From positions 1,728,210-1,792,209 of the forward strand of contig OZ251568.1 of the NCBI GenBank assembly GCA_965243525.1: a stretch of 64,000 nt of DNA, given 5' to 3'. Source of the DNA: WTKD01 sp965243525 (GTDB lineage Bacteria; Spirochaetota; Spirochaetia; WTKD01). The position numbers were made by a program, and so were the translations under genes. Shown one piece after another: positions 9,287-21,034 of the stretch (the stretch's first letter is position 1; each line of letters opens with the position of its first letter). Below the pieces are notes generated by a model. That model saw nothing but the letters and a program-made list of their open reading frames with translations, did no database searches and had not been told where the DNA came from.

Positions 9287-10267
9287 ATGAAGTATCTCTT
9301 TACAACAATCTTGATGGGACTACTAGTATCTGTGGCATTTGCCAGTGGAGCAAATGAATCATCGGAGAGCGACGAAATAGTTATTGGATTTTCAAAAATT
9401 GTAGCACATCCGGCACTTGATGCACTTGAACAAGGAGTTCGTGATGAACTGGCAGAGCAAGGAATTACTGCACGATATGATTCGCAAAATGCAAATGGTG
9501 ACATCACCGCAGCAAACAGTATTGCACAGAAATTCAAATCAGATAAGATCACTCTAGCAGTAGGTATCGCAACACCGACAGCTCAGGCCTTGGTGCAAGT
9601 TCTTGATACGATTCCAGTTGTGTATACTGGTGTTACCGACCCAGTAGCGGCAGGCATAGTGCAGAGCTATGATAAGGGCGATGAGACGGTAACCGGTGTT
9701 TCGGACAAAACGCCGATTCGAGCACAGATTGAATTGCTCCAACAACTTGTTCCAACAATACGCACCCTTGGACATGTCTACACAGGAAGTGAAGAAAATG
9801 CAGTCTTACTTGCAAAAGAAGCTGAAGAAATAGCAACTGAACTAGGTCTTGATTTTGTTGCGACAACTGTTACAAACTCTGCTGAGGTTCGATCTGCGAT
9901 TGAATCAATTGCATCACGCATTGATGCGCTTTATGTGAGTACAGACAACACCGTTGTTTCAGCAATTCCTTCCCTTGTTGCTGTGGCCAGAAACAATGCT
10001 TTTCCAATTCTCTCTGCAGACCCAACTTCGGCAAAAGATGGAGGAATACTTGTTGCATGGGGCTTTGATTACTATAAGATGGGGCGTGCAACCGGGAGGG
10101 TTGTTATACAGGTGTTAGACGGAGTTTCTCCGGAATCTATTCCAACACAGTACATGGTTGATCCAAAGGATATAGAACTTTTGATCGATACAACCGTTGC
10201 TGATGAACTAGGGATATCCATCCCAGACGAAATAATTACTGCAGCAACAACGATTATTTCGGAATAA
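9287..10267 (+). CDS. ABC transporter substrate-binding protein, TrpX/YtrX-like (ABC_sub_bind family)
   Basis: 326 residues with an N-terminal signal peptide (KYLFTTILMGLLVSVAFAS) and no lipobox cysteine. The mature part is the ABC_sub_bind (COG2984) fold: VIGFSKIVAHPALD, NGDITAANSIAQKF, PVVYTGVTDP, then LGHVYTGSEENA and the second-lobe block ALYVSTDNTVVSAI. Family members handled by this permease type have been linked to tryptophan or other amino acids (streptococcal TrpX) but many are unassigned. A strong Shine-Dalgarno GGAGGAAAC precedes the ATG. It is the first gene of a three-gene operon; the permease follows after one base. Confidence 0.85.
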   Translation: MKYLFTTILMGLLVSVAFASGANESSESDEIVIGFSKIVAHPALDALEQGVRDELAEQGITARYDSQNANGDITAANSIAQKFKSDKITLAVGIATPTAQALVQVLDTIPVVYTGVTDPVAAGIVQSYDKGDETVTGVSDKTPIRAQIELLQQLVPTIRTLGHVYTGSEENAVLLAKEAEEIATELGLDFVATTVTNSAEVRSAIESIASRIDALYVSTDNTVVSAIPSLVAVARNNAFPILSADPTSAKDGGILVAWGFDYYKMGRATGRVVIQVLDGVSPESIPTQYMVDPKDIELLIDTTVADELGISIPDEIITAATTIISE

Positions 10268-10268
10268 G

Positions 10269-11144
10269 ATGGTATTCTCACTCCTAACCGAAGGACTCAT
10301 CTATGGTATGTTGAGTCTTTCGGTATATATTACGTTTCGGCTTCTTGATTTTCCTGATTTGACCGTTGATGGAAGCTTTCCACTTGGGGCAGCCATTGCT
10401 GCAAGTTTGTTCGCGCAAGGATTTCCCACCGTTGGGGTATACGCTGTGGTGTTTTTAGGCGGTATCCTCGCAGGAGTTATCTCAGCGAGTATTCACAATC
10501 GATTTTCGGTACCCCCGCTGCTTGCTGGAATCATCACAATGACCATGTTGTGGTCGATAAATATACGTATTTTGGGCAATCGGTCAAACCTCCCATTGCT
10601 ACGCGTTGAGACGTCCTTATCGAGGTTTTCAAACATGCTGTCAGAATTTTCGCAAAATGGCAGCATAGTAATATATATTGCCTTAGCCGTACTCAGTACA
10701 ACGCTGGTCATTATTTATCTACTCCATACAAAGCTTGGCTTAGCCCTGCGAGCGATGGGAGACAATGAACAGATGAGCGTATCGTATGGATACAACAAGA
10801 AACTATTGAAAGTAATAGGTGTGGGCATTGCTAATGGGCTTGCGGCATTCTCTGGATCTCTCATCGCGCAAAATCAAGGATTCGCTGATGTCGGGATGGG
10901 ACGTGGAATTGTTATCGTTGGGTTGGTTTCTTTGTTGATCGGAGAATTTTTATACAAAACTAATTTCATATCCTTGCAGGTGCTTCGAGTTTTTCTTGGC
11001 GCTTTGTTGTTTCGAGTAGTTTTGTATTTCGGACGGGTATATGGATATTCAATTCAATTGTTGCCCACCGATTTGCAGTTACTCACCGGGATAACCATTA
11101 TTCTGTTGCTGAGTGTGCAACACCTTAAAGAAAGACGAAAATAA
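10269..11144 (+). CDS. ABC transporter permease (TrpY-like, branched-chain-type fold)
   Basis: 291 residues with about eight hydrophobic helices. It resembles COG4120 permeases, a shortened branch of the branched-chain amino-acid/sugar permease superfamily: the N-terminal LTEGLIYGMLSLSVYITFRL and the motif DFPDLTVDGSFPLGAA are typical, as are LGLALRAMGDNEQMS (the cytoplasmic coupling loop) and IANGLAAFSGSLIAQ. It forms the membrane channel for the binding protein encoded one base upstream, and the ATPase begins directly after its stop. Confidence 0.85.
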   Translation: MVFSLLTEGLIYGMLSLSVYITFRLLDFPDLTVDGSFPLGAAIAASLFAQGFPTVGVYAVVFLGGILAGVISASIHNRFSVPPLLAGIITMTMLWSINIRILGNRSNLPLLRVETSLSRFSNMLSEFSQNGSIVIYIALAVLSTTLVIIYLLHTKLGLALRAMGDNEQMSVSYGYNKKLLKVIGVGIANGLAAFSGSLIAQNQGFADVGMGRGIVIVGLVSLLIGEFLYKTNFISLQVLRVFLGALLFRVVLYFGRVYGYSIQLLPTDLQLLTGITIILLLSVQHLKERRK

Positions 11145-11933
11145 ATGCTTACGTTAACGAATATCAAAAAGGTCTTTTATGAAGGCACACAACATAACAT
11201 AACATCACTTTCATCTGTTGGATTTTCTATGCAAGAAGGCGATGTGATTACGGTCATAGGAAGCAATGGTGCAGGGAAAAGCACCCTTTTAAACATCATA
11301 GCAGGTTCATTAGCTCCTACTGAAGGGAGCATCGTTTTTGAAGGAGTTGATATAACTGCAAGCAAAGAATATCGACGAGCTCGTGTCATCGGAAGGTTGT
11401 TTCAAAATCCTCTGCTAGGAACGGCAGAAAATCTCAGCATTGAAGAAAACATAGCCATGGCATTGAGCAAATCATCCTATGGTCTTGTTTGGGCAATCCG
11501 CAAAAGATTACGGCGATATATTCAAGATCAACTCCTGACCCTTGATATGGGGCTTGAGGATAGATTGCAGGCAAAAGTTGCGGTGCTTTCTGGAGGAGAA
11601 CGTCAGGCTCTAAGCCTGTTGATGGTTATCTTGAAAAACCCAAAACTACTTCTTTTAGACGAACATACGGCCGCATTAGATCCATATTATTCTGAAAAAA
11701 TCCTTTCGTTGACAGAGCAATTTATTCAAGAGCACAACATGAATGCAATTATGGTTACGCATAACATGAAGCAGGCTCTGCAAATAGGTAATCGCCTATT
11801 TATGATGCACAAAGGAAGAATTCTATATAGCCTTAGTCCATCTGAAAAGAAACAACAAAGTAGTGCAAGTCTTGTAGATATGTTTTCAAAAGAAAAAGAT
11901 TTCATGCACTCGGATGAGTTGCTGCTTCAATAA
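11145..11933 (+). CDS. ABC transporter ATP-binding protein (TrpZ-like, COG1101)
   Basis: 262 residues, single ABC ATPase. Walker A GSNGAGKST (about 45-53), Q-loop in GRLFQNP, signature LSGGERQA, Walker B LLLLDEH followed by TAALDP, and the switch histidine in VTHNMKQAL. The form DEHTAALDP is typical of COG1101 ATPases that partner TrpXY-type components. It starts at the base after the permease stop. After its stop at 11933 only about 65 bases separate it from the 23S promoter; no intrinsic terminator is evident. Confidence 0.88.
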   Translation: MLTLTNIKKVFYEGTQHNITSLSSVGFSMQEGDVITVIGSNGAGKSTLLNIIAGSLAPTEGSIVFEGVDITASKEYRRARVIGRLFQNPLLGTAENLSIEENIAMALSKSSYGLVWAIRKRLRRYIQDQLLTLDMGLEDRLQAKVAVLSGGERQALSLLMVILKNPKLLLLDEHTAALDPYYSEKILSLTEQFIQEHNMNAIMVTHNMKQALQIGNRLFMMHKGRILYSLSPSEKKQQSSASLVDMFSKEKDFMHSDELLLQ

Positions 11934-12000
11934 ATTTTTTAGAGTAGCCAACTATTTTAAGATAAACCAATAAAATATAATCATGCACCGTTAAAAATGC

Positions 12001-12030
12001 TTGACTGAGAAGTTTCTAATTTGCTACAAT
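12001..12030 (+). promoter_or_regulatory. Promoter of the solitary 23S rRNA unit
   Basis: TTGACT at 12001-12006, an 18-base spacer, and TACAAT at 12025-12030. The predicted start is about 12037, one base before the 5' arm of the long inverted repeat that brackets the rRNA. This places an independent, near-consensus promoter immediately ahead of the 23S precursor. Confidence 0.7.
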
Positions 12031-12037
12031 TTGTTTC

Positions 12038-12080
12038 AGCTAATAAGCACGATATATGACAGGAGAGAGAAGGAGCAACA
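12038..12080 (+). repeat. 23S precursor processing stem, 5' arm
   Basis: This 43-base stretch pairs with 15091-15133 downstream of the 23S gene. Matching blocks in order are AGCTAAT, AAGCACGA, TATAT, AGGAG and GAGCAACA, separated by small bulges. Such a stem bringing both ends of pre-23S together is the normal substrate of RNase III. The arm begins at the predicted transcription start. Confidence 0.7.
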
Positions 12081-12114
12081 AAGAGAAAGAGAGTGACTTG
12101 AGAATCTGAAGAGA

Positions 12115-15065
<2,951 letters not shown>

Positions 15066-15090
15066 ACACTTCTATTCTTAAGTTATTTTC

Positions 15091-15133
15091 TGTTGCTCTT
15101 CTCCTCCTTATATATCTTCGTGCTTGATTAGCT
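15091..15133 (+). repeat. 23S precursor processing stem, 3' arm
   Basis: Complement of 12038-12080: it begins TGTTGCTC, continues through CTCCT and TATAT, then TCGTGCTT and ATTAGCT. Together with the 5' arm it would close the whole 23S transcript in an imperfect stem of about 40 pairs. The sequence just after it (15134-15175) is T-rich and may contain the end of the transcript, but there is no clean hairpin-plus-T terminator. Confidence 0.7.
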
Positions 15134-15380
15134 AGTACCTTCTTTACTTTTTGATTTGCTCATATCTTTTTGCCTTGTGGGGCTGTATGGATTACAAACA
15201 AGAATGATCACAGCACTTTTCAAAATTGCAATTTAAAGACTTTAGTTATGCGAATTTCCTGATCAGGTTCGATACACTGTAATTCTTACCATATTGCGGT
15301 GAACACTTTAGCGTGCTACGGTATTTATTATAAAGTACAAAGAAATCACAACAGTGATAACATTGGATGCTTAATTTTCT
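15134..15380. other. Non-coding stretch between the 23S unit and the glycosyltransferase
   Basis: With the region from 15066 this makes about 315 bases without a gene. I looked for 5S rRNA and tRNA and found neither. It holds T-rich runs after the processing stem and a 10-base palindrome CCTGATCAGG at 15258-15267. No convincing promoter or Shine-Dalgarno site for the next gene is seen. Confidence 0.6.
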
Positions 15381-16391
15381 ATGGAAACTAGTAGAAAAAC
15401 AAGAAAGATACTGTACGGCGTACAAGGAACAGGGAATGGACACATTGCACGTGCAATTGATTTCATTCCGGAATTATCAAAACATGCTGAAGTGGATGTG
15501 CTATTAAGTGGCCTTGATTATGATTTGCAGTTTCCTTTCGATATAAAATATACGTGTAAGGGGCTAGGGTTTCTCTTTGGAAGAAATGGCGGCATTGATT
15601 ATTTAAAATCAGTGAGAAGCCTTAAAATACGCAATTTTTTTAAAGACATTCGATCTATAGATACCTCGGAGTATGATCTGATTATTTCTGATTTTGAACC
15701 AATAAGTGCTTGGGCAGCAAAAAGAACAAATACTCCTAGTATCGCCATAGGGAATCAACCAGCCTTATTATCTCCAAAAACACCGAGACCGAGACGTAAG
15801 GAATTTTTTGCAGAATTAGTTCTCAAATACTATGCACCTGCACCAAACCATATAGCGTTTTGTTTTGATAGATATGATGCTTCTATCTATCCACCGACAG
15901 TTAGAAGTGATATCCGTAAGGCAAAGATCACAAATGATGGGCATTACACAATTTACCTGCCTGCATATAGTGATAAAAAAATTATTGAGATGCTATCCAA
16001 CTTCCCAGCTATAGATTGGGAGGTATTTTCAAAGTACACTCGCAAAGATTACACTGTTGCGAATATCGTGATGAGACGTATTGATCCAAAATTGTTTACC
16101 GCTAGTCTTGCAAGTTGTGAGGGAATCATTTGTAATTCTGGATTCACAACTCCTACTGAAGCGATGTTTATGCATAAAAAGCTTATGGTGATTCCCATGG
16201 ACCAGTACGAGCAGAAATGTAATGCTGTTGCATTGAAAAGACTTGGCGTTCCTGTATTAAAAAAATTTAATCGAGCTCACTTAAGCACTATTAAAGAGTG
16301 GATCGATAATCCAATTTCATATGACCATGATAAACTTTCTTATTCTTCCTCTGCTGAGGCTGTAAAGCAGATCATACAACTAATGGAATAG
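15381..16391 (+). CDS. GT-B glycosyltransferase family protein (MJ1255/VC2487-like)
   Basis: 336 residues, similar to the uncharacterised TIGR00661/Glyco_trans_1_3 group related to MurG and GT28. The N-terminal motif VQGTGNGHIARAIDF is the glycine-rich loop of GT-B enzymes (GxGHxxRA). DLIISDFEPISAWAA and the C-terminal ICNSGFTTPTEAMFMHKKLM with VIPMDQYEQKCNA match the nucleotide-sugar half, including the Q of the ribose/phosphate-binding loop. There is no signal peptide or membrane helix, so it works in the cytoplasm or at the inner face of the membrane, probably adding a sugar to a lipid or surface polymer. No Shine-Dalgarno site is seen before the ATG. It stands alone between the 23S unit and a convergent operon. 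Confidence 0.75.
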   Translation: METSRKTRKILYGVQGTGNGHIARAIDFIPELSKHAEVDVLLSGLDYDLQFPFDIKYTCKGLGFLFGRNGGIDYLKSVRSLKIRNFFKDIRSIDTSEYDLIISDFEPISAWAAKRTNTPSIAIGNQPALLSPKTPRPRRKEFFAELVLKYYAPAPNHIAFCFDRYDASIYPPTVRSDIRKAKITNDGHYTIYLPAYSDKKIIEMLSNFPAIDWEVFSKYTRKDYTVANIVMRRIDPKLFTASLASCEGIICNSGFTTPTEAMFMHKKLMVIPMDQYEQKCNAVALKRLGVPVLKKFNRAHLSTIKEWIDNPISYDHDKLSYSSSAEAVKQIIQLME

Positions 16392-16478
16392 CTAGCCTTC
16401 CGCGAGGATGTAGAAAATCCGTAGTCGATTGAGCAGCGATATTTGTCTAAGGTAACTGCCAACAATCGTTCGTACAGA

Positions 16479-17471
16479 TTAGCCATCCACGAAATAGAGA
16501 GACGTTGGTGCGTAGTATTGCGAGAGGAGTTCTTGGATAAATACTTGTGCATCGCGTTTCATTGCATCTTCATAACCAACATAATTCTTGTTCTTTTTTT
16601 TGTAGTCGTAATGCAACAAGGGAGTTTTTCTATCTTTTTTCATATAATCGAGTTGTGCCGGATGCATGCGAAAAAAACCATAGGAGATTGCATCTATTTT
16701 TTTCAGATCAATGCGCTGAGCAAGAAGGTCTATGAAGTCATGATACACTTGCTTCCATTGAGGAATAAGAATAATTGGGTCAATTGAAATACGCACTGTC
16801 CATCCTAGTTGGAGTGCCTGTTGGAGTTGGAATATACGATTCTCAAATGAGGCGCATCCTAATTCGTACGTTCGTATTATCTGCTTTGGATTGAGCGACC
16901 ACGTGAGAATAAAATTAGGAACGGGATTGGCAGCAAAAAGAATATGCGCATTGTTGCTCTTTGTACGCGATTCGATGCTCAGATGTGGATGTTGTTTTGC
17001 AAGTTCAAGCCATTTTTGGTGCCAGGGATAGAGTTCTTCAAATGCTAGCAAATCCGTCAAATAGGAAATGCTGAGCGCAATGGCATCAGTAGTAGTGAGT
17101 TCAGTTTGTATTGCCTGTAGAAAATCTTCTTCATTGACAAAGATAAGCAGATGCGCACTCCTATGCATACCTTGCAAAAAGCAATAATCGCAGTCGTATA
17201 TGCAATTCCTAATCTGATCGGTATAGACTAATTGTGCTTCACCAAAGCTGATAATTCGTTCGGCTGCTCTGTAGAAAAAATTCCTCTCCTTTTTTGCCAA
17301 TATCAATGCTTGATTGTTTTTCTGATGCGCAAAGGATTGCTGGCTTCGATTAAAGACATCTTTATAGTGATCAATCAAAATAATCGAAACGTTCGGGAAT
17401 TTTGCAAGGATGGCTTGGCTGATGGTATGATCGAAGGCTTGTTTCTCGCAATAGATTCTAGCAGGGAGCAT
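16479..17471 (-). CDS. Radical SAM protein of the spore photoproduct lyase (SPL) family
   Basis: About 330 residues. The 4Fe-4S binding motif CIYDCDYC (cysteines at about 90, 94 and 97) is the CxxxCxxC form, and the surroundings (LVYTDQIRN, FLQGMH, then WSLNPKQIIRTYELG and SISYGFFRMHPAQ-like blocks) follow the SplB/SPL family. In sporulating bacteria SPL repairs the thymine dimer spore photoproduct; in non-sporulating organisms family members have unclear substrates. The ATG at 17471 was chosen because residues from MLPARIYCEK fit the family; a start 11 codons earlier would extend the overlap with the preceding gene. It is the last cistron of the fpr-miaB-mtaB operon. Confidence 0.75.
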   Translation of the reverse strand: MLPARIYCEKQAFDHTISQAILAKFPNVSIILIDHYKDVFNRSQQSFAHQKNNQALILAKKERNFFYRAAERIISFGEAQLVYTDQIRNCIYDCDYCFLQGMHRSAHLLIFVNEEDFLQAIQTELTTTDAIALSISYLTDLLAFEELYPWHQKWLELAKQHPHLSIESRTKSNNAHILFAANPVPNFILTWSLNPKQIIRTYELGCASFENRIFQLQQALQLGWTVRISIDPIILIPQWKQVYHDFIDLLAQRIDLKKIDAISYGFFRMHPAQLDYMKKDRKTPLLHYDYKKKNKNYVGYEDAMKRDAQVFIQELLSQYYAPTSLYFVDG

Positions 17472-18339
17472 GGTATTCCTGGATTCTTTTTTGGAGTAAT
17501 GCAATGAGTTCTAATTTTTCTTTCATGGCTTTGGATGTATTTGCATCTGTCAGAATGCCTTGCAAGGTATTCAAAAAATGCACATCTTCATAGATGTGCA
17601 CTGTTTGCAAAAAACTGTCGATCTGAGCAAGTTCAGTTTGTGTGCAGTGGAATTTCTGTGCGCATTGAGAAAGTAGTTTGGAATGGAGTGAAGGGTTCTT
17701 TTTTGCAATATGGGTCAGCAAAAATTGAAAACATTGGTTCAGCTCTGCGGTATAGGTGCAATGGGCAAAAAACAGCTCTGCATGGGAGAAATGCACAAGG
17801 AGCGCTCGGCAGAGTTCAAGACAGGCAGGGTGCATGCAAACATTTTCAACGAGTCCATCTGGGAATATATGCGATGGGGGAATATCCAAATAGATGGAAT
17901 CAGTGTTGTGTGTAAGCTTGTATGCAAGCCTGATGCAAGAAGGGAGCGAATGTGAACTTGAAACTTCGCCATTTGTTGCACCAGCATAATCCTTGCTGTG
18001 TTCGTCACCTTCCTCGCTTGAGGGAGGTGGGCTGTTCTGATCAATCTGATTGTTCTGTGTTTTTTTTGAGAAATCGCTCTTCGTTGGATATAAGATGATG
18101 ACTGAGTGGGCTAAGCATTGTTCGACAAGTGTCGTAAGAACATAGATGAGCTGTTCTGTTCTTTGCTTTGAACAATATGCAAGGACAACGTTGTTGTCTG
18201 CTATACAGACTTGGGCGTGTGAAAAAGGAAAGGCCCTCCATCGTTGTGTTCGTTTTATCAATGCATGCTGTTTTGGACAGAACGAAAACACAAGTGTGCT
18301 GCCTGGAGGATGCTGTGTAATGTGGGCGGTACTTGGCAT
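17458..18339 (-). CDS. Hypothetical protein between mtaB and the SPL-like gene
   Basis: About 293 residues, not recognised. It has no signal peptide or clear membrane helix, and a low-complexity linker around residues 100-130 (PPPSSEEGDEHSKD) that separates an N-terminal domain containing VIILYPTKSDF from a C-terminal, helix-rich, His/Cys-containing domain (CMHPACLELCRALLVHFSHA). Scattered Cys and His might bind metal, but no standard motif is present. The ATG at 18339 lies 4 bases past the mtaB stop; a GTG at 18387 is an alternative. Its stop overlaps the SPL-like gene by 14 bases. The tight coupling suggests a link to RNA modification or radical SAM chemistry, which is inference only. Confidence 0.6.
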   Translation of the reverse strand: MPSTAHITQHPPGSTLVFSFCPKQHALIKRTQRWRAFPFSHAQVCIADNNVVLAYCSKQRTEQLIYVLTTLVEQCLAHSVIILYPTKSDFSKKTQNNQIDQNSPPPSSEEGDEHSKDYAGATNGEVSSSHSLPSCIRLAYKLTHNTDSIYLDIPPSHIFPDGLVENVCMHPACLELCRALLVHFSHAELFFAHCTYTAELNQCFQFLLTHIAKKNPSLHSKLLSQCAQKFHCTQTELAQIDSFLQTVHIYEDVHFLNTLQGILTDANTSKAMKEKLELIALLQKRIQEYHAPC

Positions 18340-18343
18340 ATGT

Positions 18344-19714
18344 CTACTGAGCGTTATTGCTAGAGATAGGGATTGCCAGGAGCTCACCAGTGCTTAATAT
18401 CCGCTGTGCTCGTACCGGTAAGATGGAGTTCACTGGGTGCATTCCATCCATGAGAACAGGAACATAGTATTTATTGAGTCCATAGGTGGAGATGGTCGCA
18501 TCGCGGTGCTTCGTTTCTTCGGTGAGCACGAGCATATCCTTGGGGATAAAGCGTTGTCGATATTCTTGGGTGAGCGTTTTGCTGAGGTTGATTAGTTGTG
18601 CAACGCGTTCTTTTTTTTGCCCCTGATCAATGGAATGTGAAAAACGTTCAGCCCGAGTCCCCGATCGTTTTGAATAGGGGAAGACATGGATATGTCCAAA
18701 GTGAATTTCTCGCGCAATACGTAGGCTATCTGAAAAATCTTGATCTGATTCTCCAGGAAACCCAACGATGATATCAGTAGTTATGTTGTAATCAGGATCA
18801 ACGGAACGAGTAGTTTCAACAATTTGCATGAAATCACGAATAGTATATTCACGGCGCATCTGTAGAAGTATTTTGGTGCTGCCGCTTTGCAAACATAGAT
18901 GGAGATGTGGACAGAGTTTCTCGTGCGTGATGAGGGTCCGAAAACGATTGATATCAATTTCTGGTTCGACCGATGACAGACGTACCTGAAAATCACCAGG
19001 AATTTCCAACATTGCTTCGATCAATCGATAAAAATCCCAATCTTCATAGCGATATCGAGTTATATTCACACCAGTGATGACCAATTCCTTGCTTCCGGTG
19101 CGAATTGCAGTTCGAACATGTTCAAGAACATCTTTTGGAGGTCGACTGCTCGCACGTCCTCGTACACTAGGAATGATGCAAAACGTACAAAAATTATCAC
19201 ATCCATCTTGAATTTTTATCAGAGAACGCGTGTGAAAGATTTGCGTCTGTGGTTGATATGCAAAAAGTTCAGGATCCAAATTATCCGGATCAACGAGTTC
19301 ACCTTGCAGATAGGCACTCACAATATCTGGAATATGACTTTTTCGATCATTATCAACAATCACCGCATCATATCTTGTTTTAAAGTCCTCTTTTTCTTCT
19401 GTCGCAAGGCATCCAGTGAGTATTGTAAACTTAGTTGACAGCTGCCTTGCGCGGTTTATAGTGTTTCTGCTTTTTCGCGCTGCCTTTTGTGTCACAGTGC
19501 ATGTATTCACAATATGAACATCTGCGTGATCGGTATTTTCAACGATGCTATGCCCTCGCTTTACGAGATCAGAAGCAATTGCATCAATTTCATACTGGTT
19601 CAAACGACAGCCAAGTGTATGAAAGGCAACAGAAAGGCCCCCGGATTGTTCCAAGGAAGGAGCGTTGCTAGGTTGTTCTTGCTTATTGAGGTCTGTGTTA
19701 TGTTGATTATCCAT
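18344..19714 (-). CDS. mtaB: tRNA t6A37 methylthiotransferase MtaB
   Basis: 456 residues. Two-cluster methylthiotransferase: N-terminal UPF0004 domain with LGCRLNQYE and cysteines in NTCTVT and TGCLATEE; radical SAM domain with DGCDNFCTFCIIPSVRGR; C-terminal TRAM-like segment ending in a beta-rich RNA-binding fold. The signature CRLNQYE and FCIIPSVRG point to MtaB (2-methylthio-t6A at position 37 of ANN-decoding tRNAs) rather than MiaB or RimO. The ATG at 19714 overlaps the miaB stop by 8 bases; a longer in-frame extension upstream would lie entirely within miaB. Works in the cytoplasm. Confidence 0.9.
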   Translation of the reverse strand: MDNQHNTDLNKQEQPSNAPSLEQSGGLSVAFHTLGCRLNQYEIDAIASDLVKRGHSIVENTDHADVHIVNTCTVTQKAARKSRNTINRARQLSTKFTILTGCLATEEKEDFKTRYDAVIVDNDRKSHIPDIVSAYLQGELVDPDNLDPELFAYQPQTQIFHTRSLIKIQDGCDNFCTFCIIPSVRGRASSRPPKDVLEHVRTAIRTGSKELVITGVNITRYRYEDWDFYRLIEAMLEIPGDFQVRLSSVEPEIDINRFRTLITHEKLCPHLHLCLQSGSTKILLQMRREYTIRDFMQIVETTRSVDPDYNITTDIIVGFPGESDQDFSDSLRIAREIHFGHIHVFPYSKRSGTRAERFSHSIDQGQKKERVAQLINLSKTLTQEYRQRFIPKDMLVLTEETKHRDATISTYGLNKYYVPVLMDGMHPVNSILPVRAQRILSTGELLAIPISSNNAQ

Positions 19715-21029
19715 TGTATTCACCAGCCAGCGAAAAAGTATTTGCTTGTGTAATTTGTACATCGACAAAATTGCCAATAAGTGATTCATCTGTCGATGCA
19801 AAGTGAACCGGTATGCGTCCTTCTGTCTTCCCTTCCAGATAGCCATCTTTTCGGGCCTTTTTATAGACCAGAACCTTTTGCGTTGATTCGAGGTATTTTT
19901 TATTTTCAACAATAGCAACTTCTCTGAGCACTTCAGTTGCCTTGTGATATCGATAGGATTTTACATCGTGGGGGATGTCATCTTCCCAGCGATAGCTTGC
20001 CGCACCAGGGCGCGGTGAATACTGTGCGATATAGGCCATGTGATAGCGATATCGCCGGATGGCTTCGAGGGTGTGGTTGAATTGATCATCACTTTCACCA
20101 GTAAATCCAACGATGATATCGGTAAATAACGTTGCCTTTGGCAACAGATTGTGAATATCGGTAACGATCTTTTCATACGTTTCGATTCGGTAATTACGAT
20201 TCATTTTTATCAGGATTTTATCATCTCCCGATTGAATGGGCAGATGGATATTGTTTGCAAGTACCGGATATTCTGCGACAACTTCGAGCACCTCGCGGTG
20301 CATGTCGTGAGGATGTGGAGAGGTAAAATATACCCAGAACGATTTTTGTGATTTTTTTCCTATTTCACCGATTCTTCGGAGCAATTCAGCAAAACGTATT
20401 TCTTCACTGCGTTTGTCAAACCCATAACTGTTCACATTTTGTCCAAGAATGGTGATCGATTTGTAATCTTGTTCTACGAGCAATTCGATTTCTTGCAAGA
20501 TATCCTGCGAAGGGCGAGACACCTCCCTCCCACGCGTATAAGGAACGGCACAAAACGTGCAAAATTTGTCACATCCATTCTGGATTGAAACATAGGCCTC
20601 AAAATGAGAAGTGTATTGTGGTTTGATGTTCCAATATGCATGACTATTGTTCGATTGCTGTGGAGAAAATGATTGTGAAAACTTGGTGGGAACGCCGTAT
20701 TGCCGAAGTATTTCAGAAAGTTTTGGAAGTTCCTCAATGCTGAACAAGATGTCAAAAAGTTTTAAAAATACCTCTTTATCTGCCGGAAGAATGCATCCGG
20801 ACACAAAGGTGATGATAGCGCGGTTTTTTTTCCAGCTGTTCCATTTGTGAATCCTTGCATATACTCGGTCTATTGCCTTTTGGCGAACTGAGCATGCCAT
20901 GATTCCAAGCAGTTCTGCCTCTTCTTCGGTATCGGTGGATTCATAGCCAAGTGATTCGAGCACGCTACGTACGCGTTCCGCATCAGATTGATTCATTTGG
21001 CAGCCAAGGTGTAATAAAAAATATTTCAT
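19707..21029 (-). CDS. miaB: tRNA-2-methylthio-N6-dimethylallyladenosine synthase MiaB
   Basis: 440 residues, full length. Domains: UPF0004 (LGCQMNQSDAER, cysteines in MACSVRQ and SGCILP), radical SAM with NGCDKFCTFCAVPYTRGRE, and a C-terminal TRAM domain (VLVYKKARKDGYLEG onward). QMNQSDAER and YTRGREVSR are MiaB signatures. It methylthiolates i6A37 in tRNAs that read UNN codons. It follows fpr by 5 bases and overlaps mtaB, so both methylthiotransferases are made from one message; the reductase upstream could plausibly supply electrons, which is inference. Confidence 0.93.
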   Translation of the reverse strand: MKYFLLHLGCQMNQSDAERVRSVLESLGYESTDTEEEAELLGIMACSVRQKAIDRVYARIHKWNSWKKNRAIITFVSGCILPADKEVFLKLFDILFSIEELPKLSEILRQYGVPTKFSQSFSPQQSNNSHAYWNIKPQYTSHFEAYVSIQNGCDKFCTFCAVPYTRGREVSRPSQDILQEIELLVEQDYKSITILGQNVNSYGFDKRSEEIRFAELLRRIGEIGKKSQKSFWVYFTSPHPHDMHREVLEVVAEYPVLANNIHLPIQSGDDKILIKMNRNYRIETYEKIVTDIHNLLPKATLFTDIIVGFTGESDDQFNHTLEAIRRYRYHMAYIAQYSPRPGAASYRWEDDIPHDVKSYRYHKATEVLREVAIVENKKYLESTQKVLVYKKARKDGYLEGKTEGRIPVHFASTDESLIGNFVDVQITQANTFSLAGEYNG

Positions 21030-21034
21030 AACGC

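Noticed and set aside
11934..12037. Expected 16S rRNA upstream of the 23S gene.
   Set aside because: The region is occupied by the ABC transporter end and a promoter; there is no space for 16S.
15066..15380. Expected 5S rRNA or tRNA downstream of the 23S gene.
   Set aside because: No 5S landmark sequence and no cloverleaf-like pattern was found.
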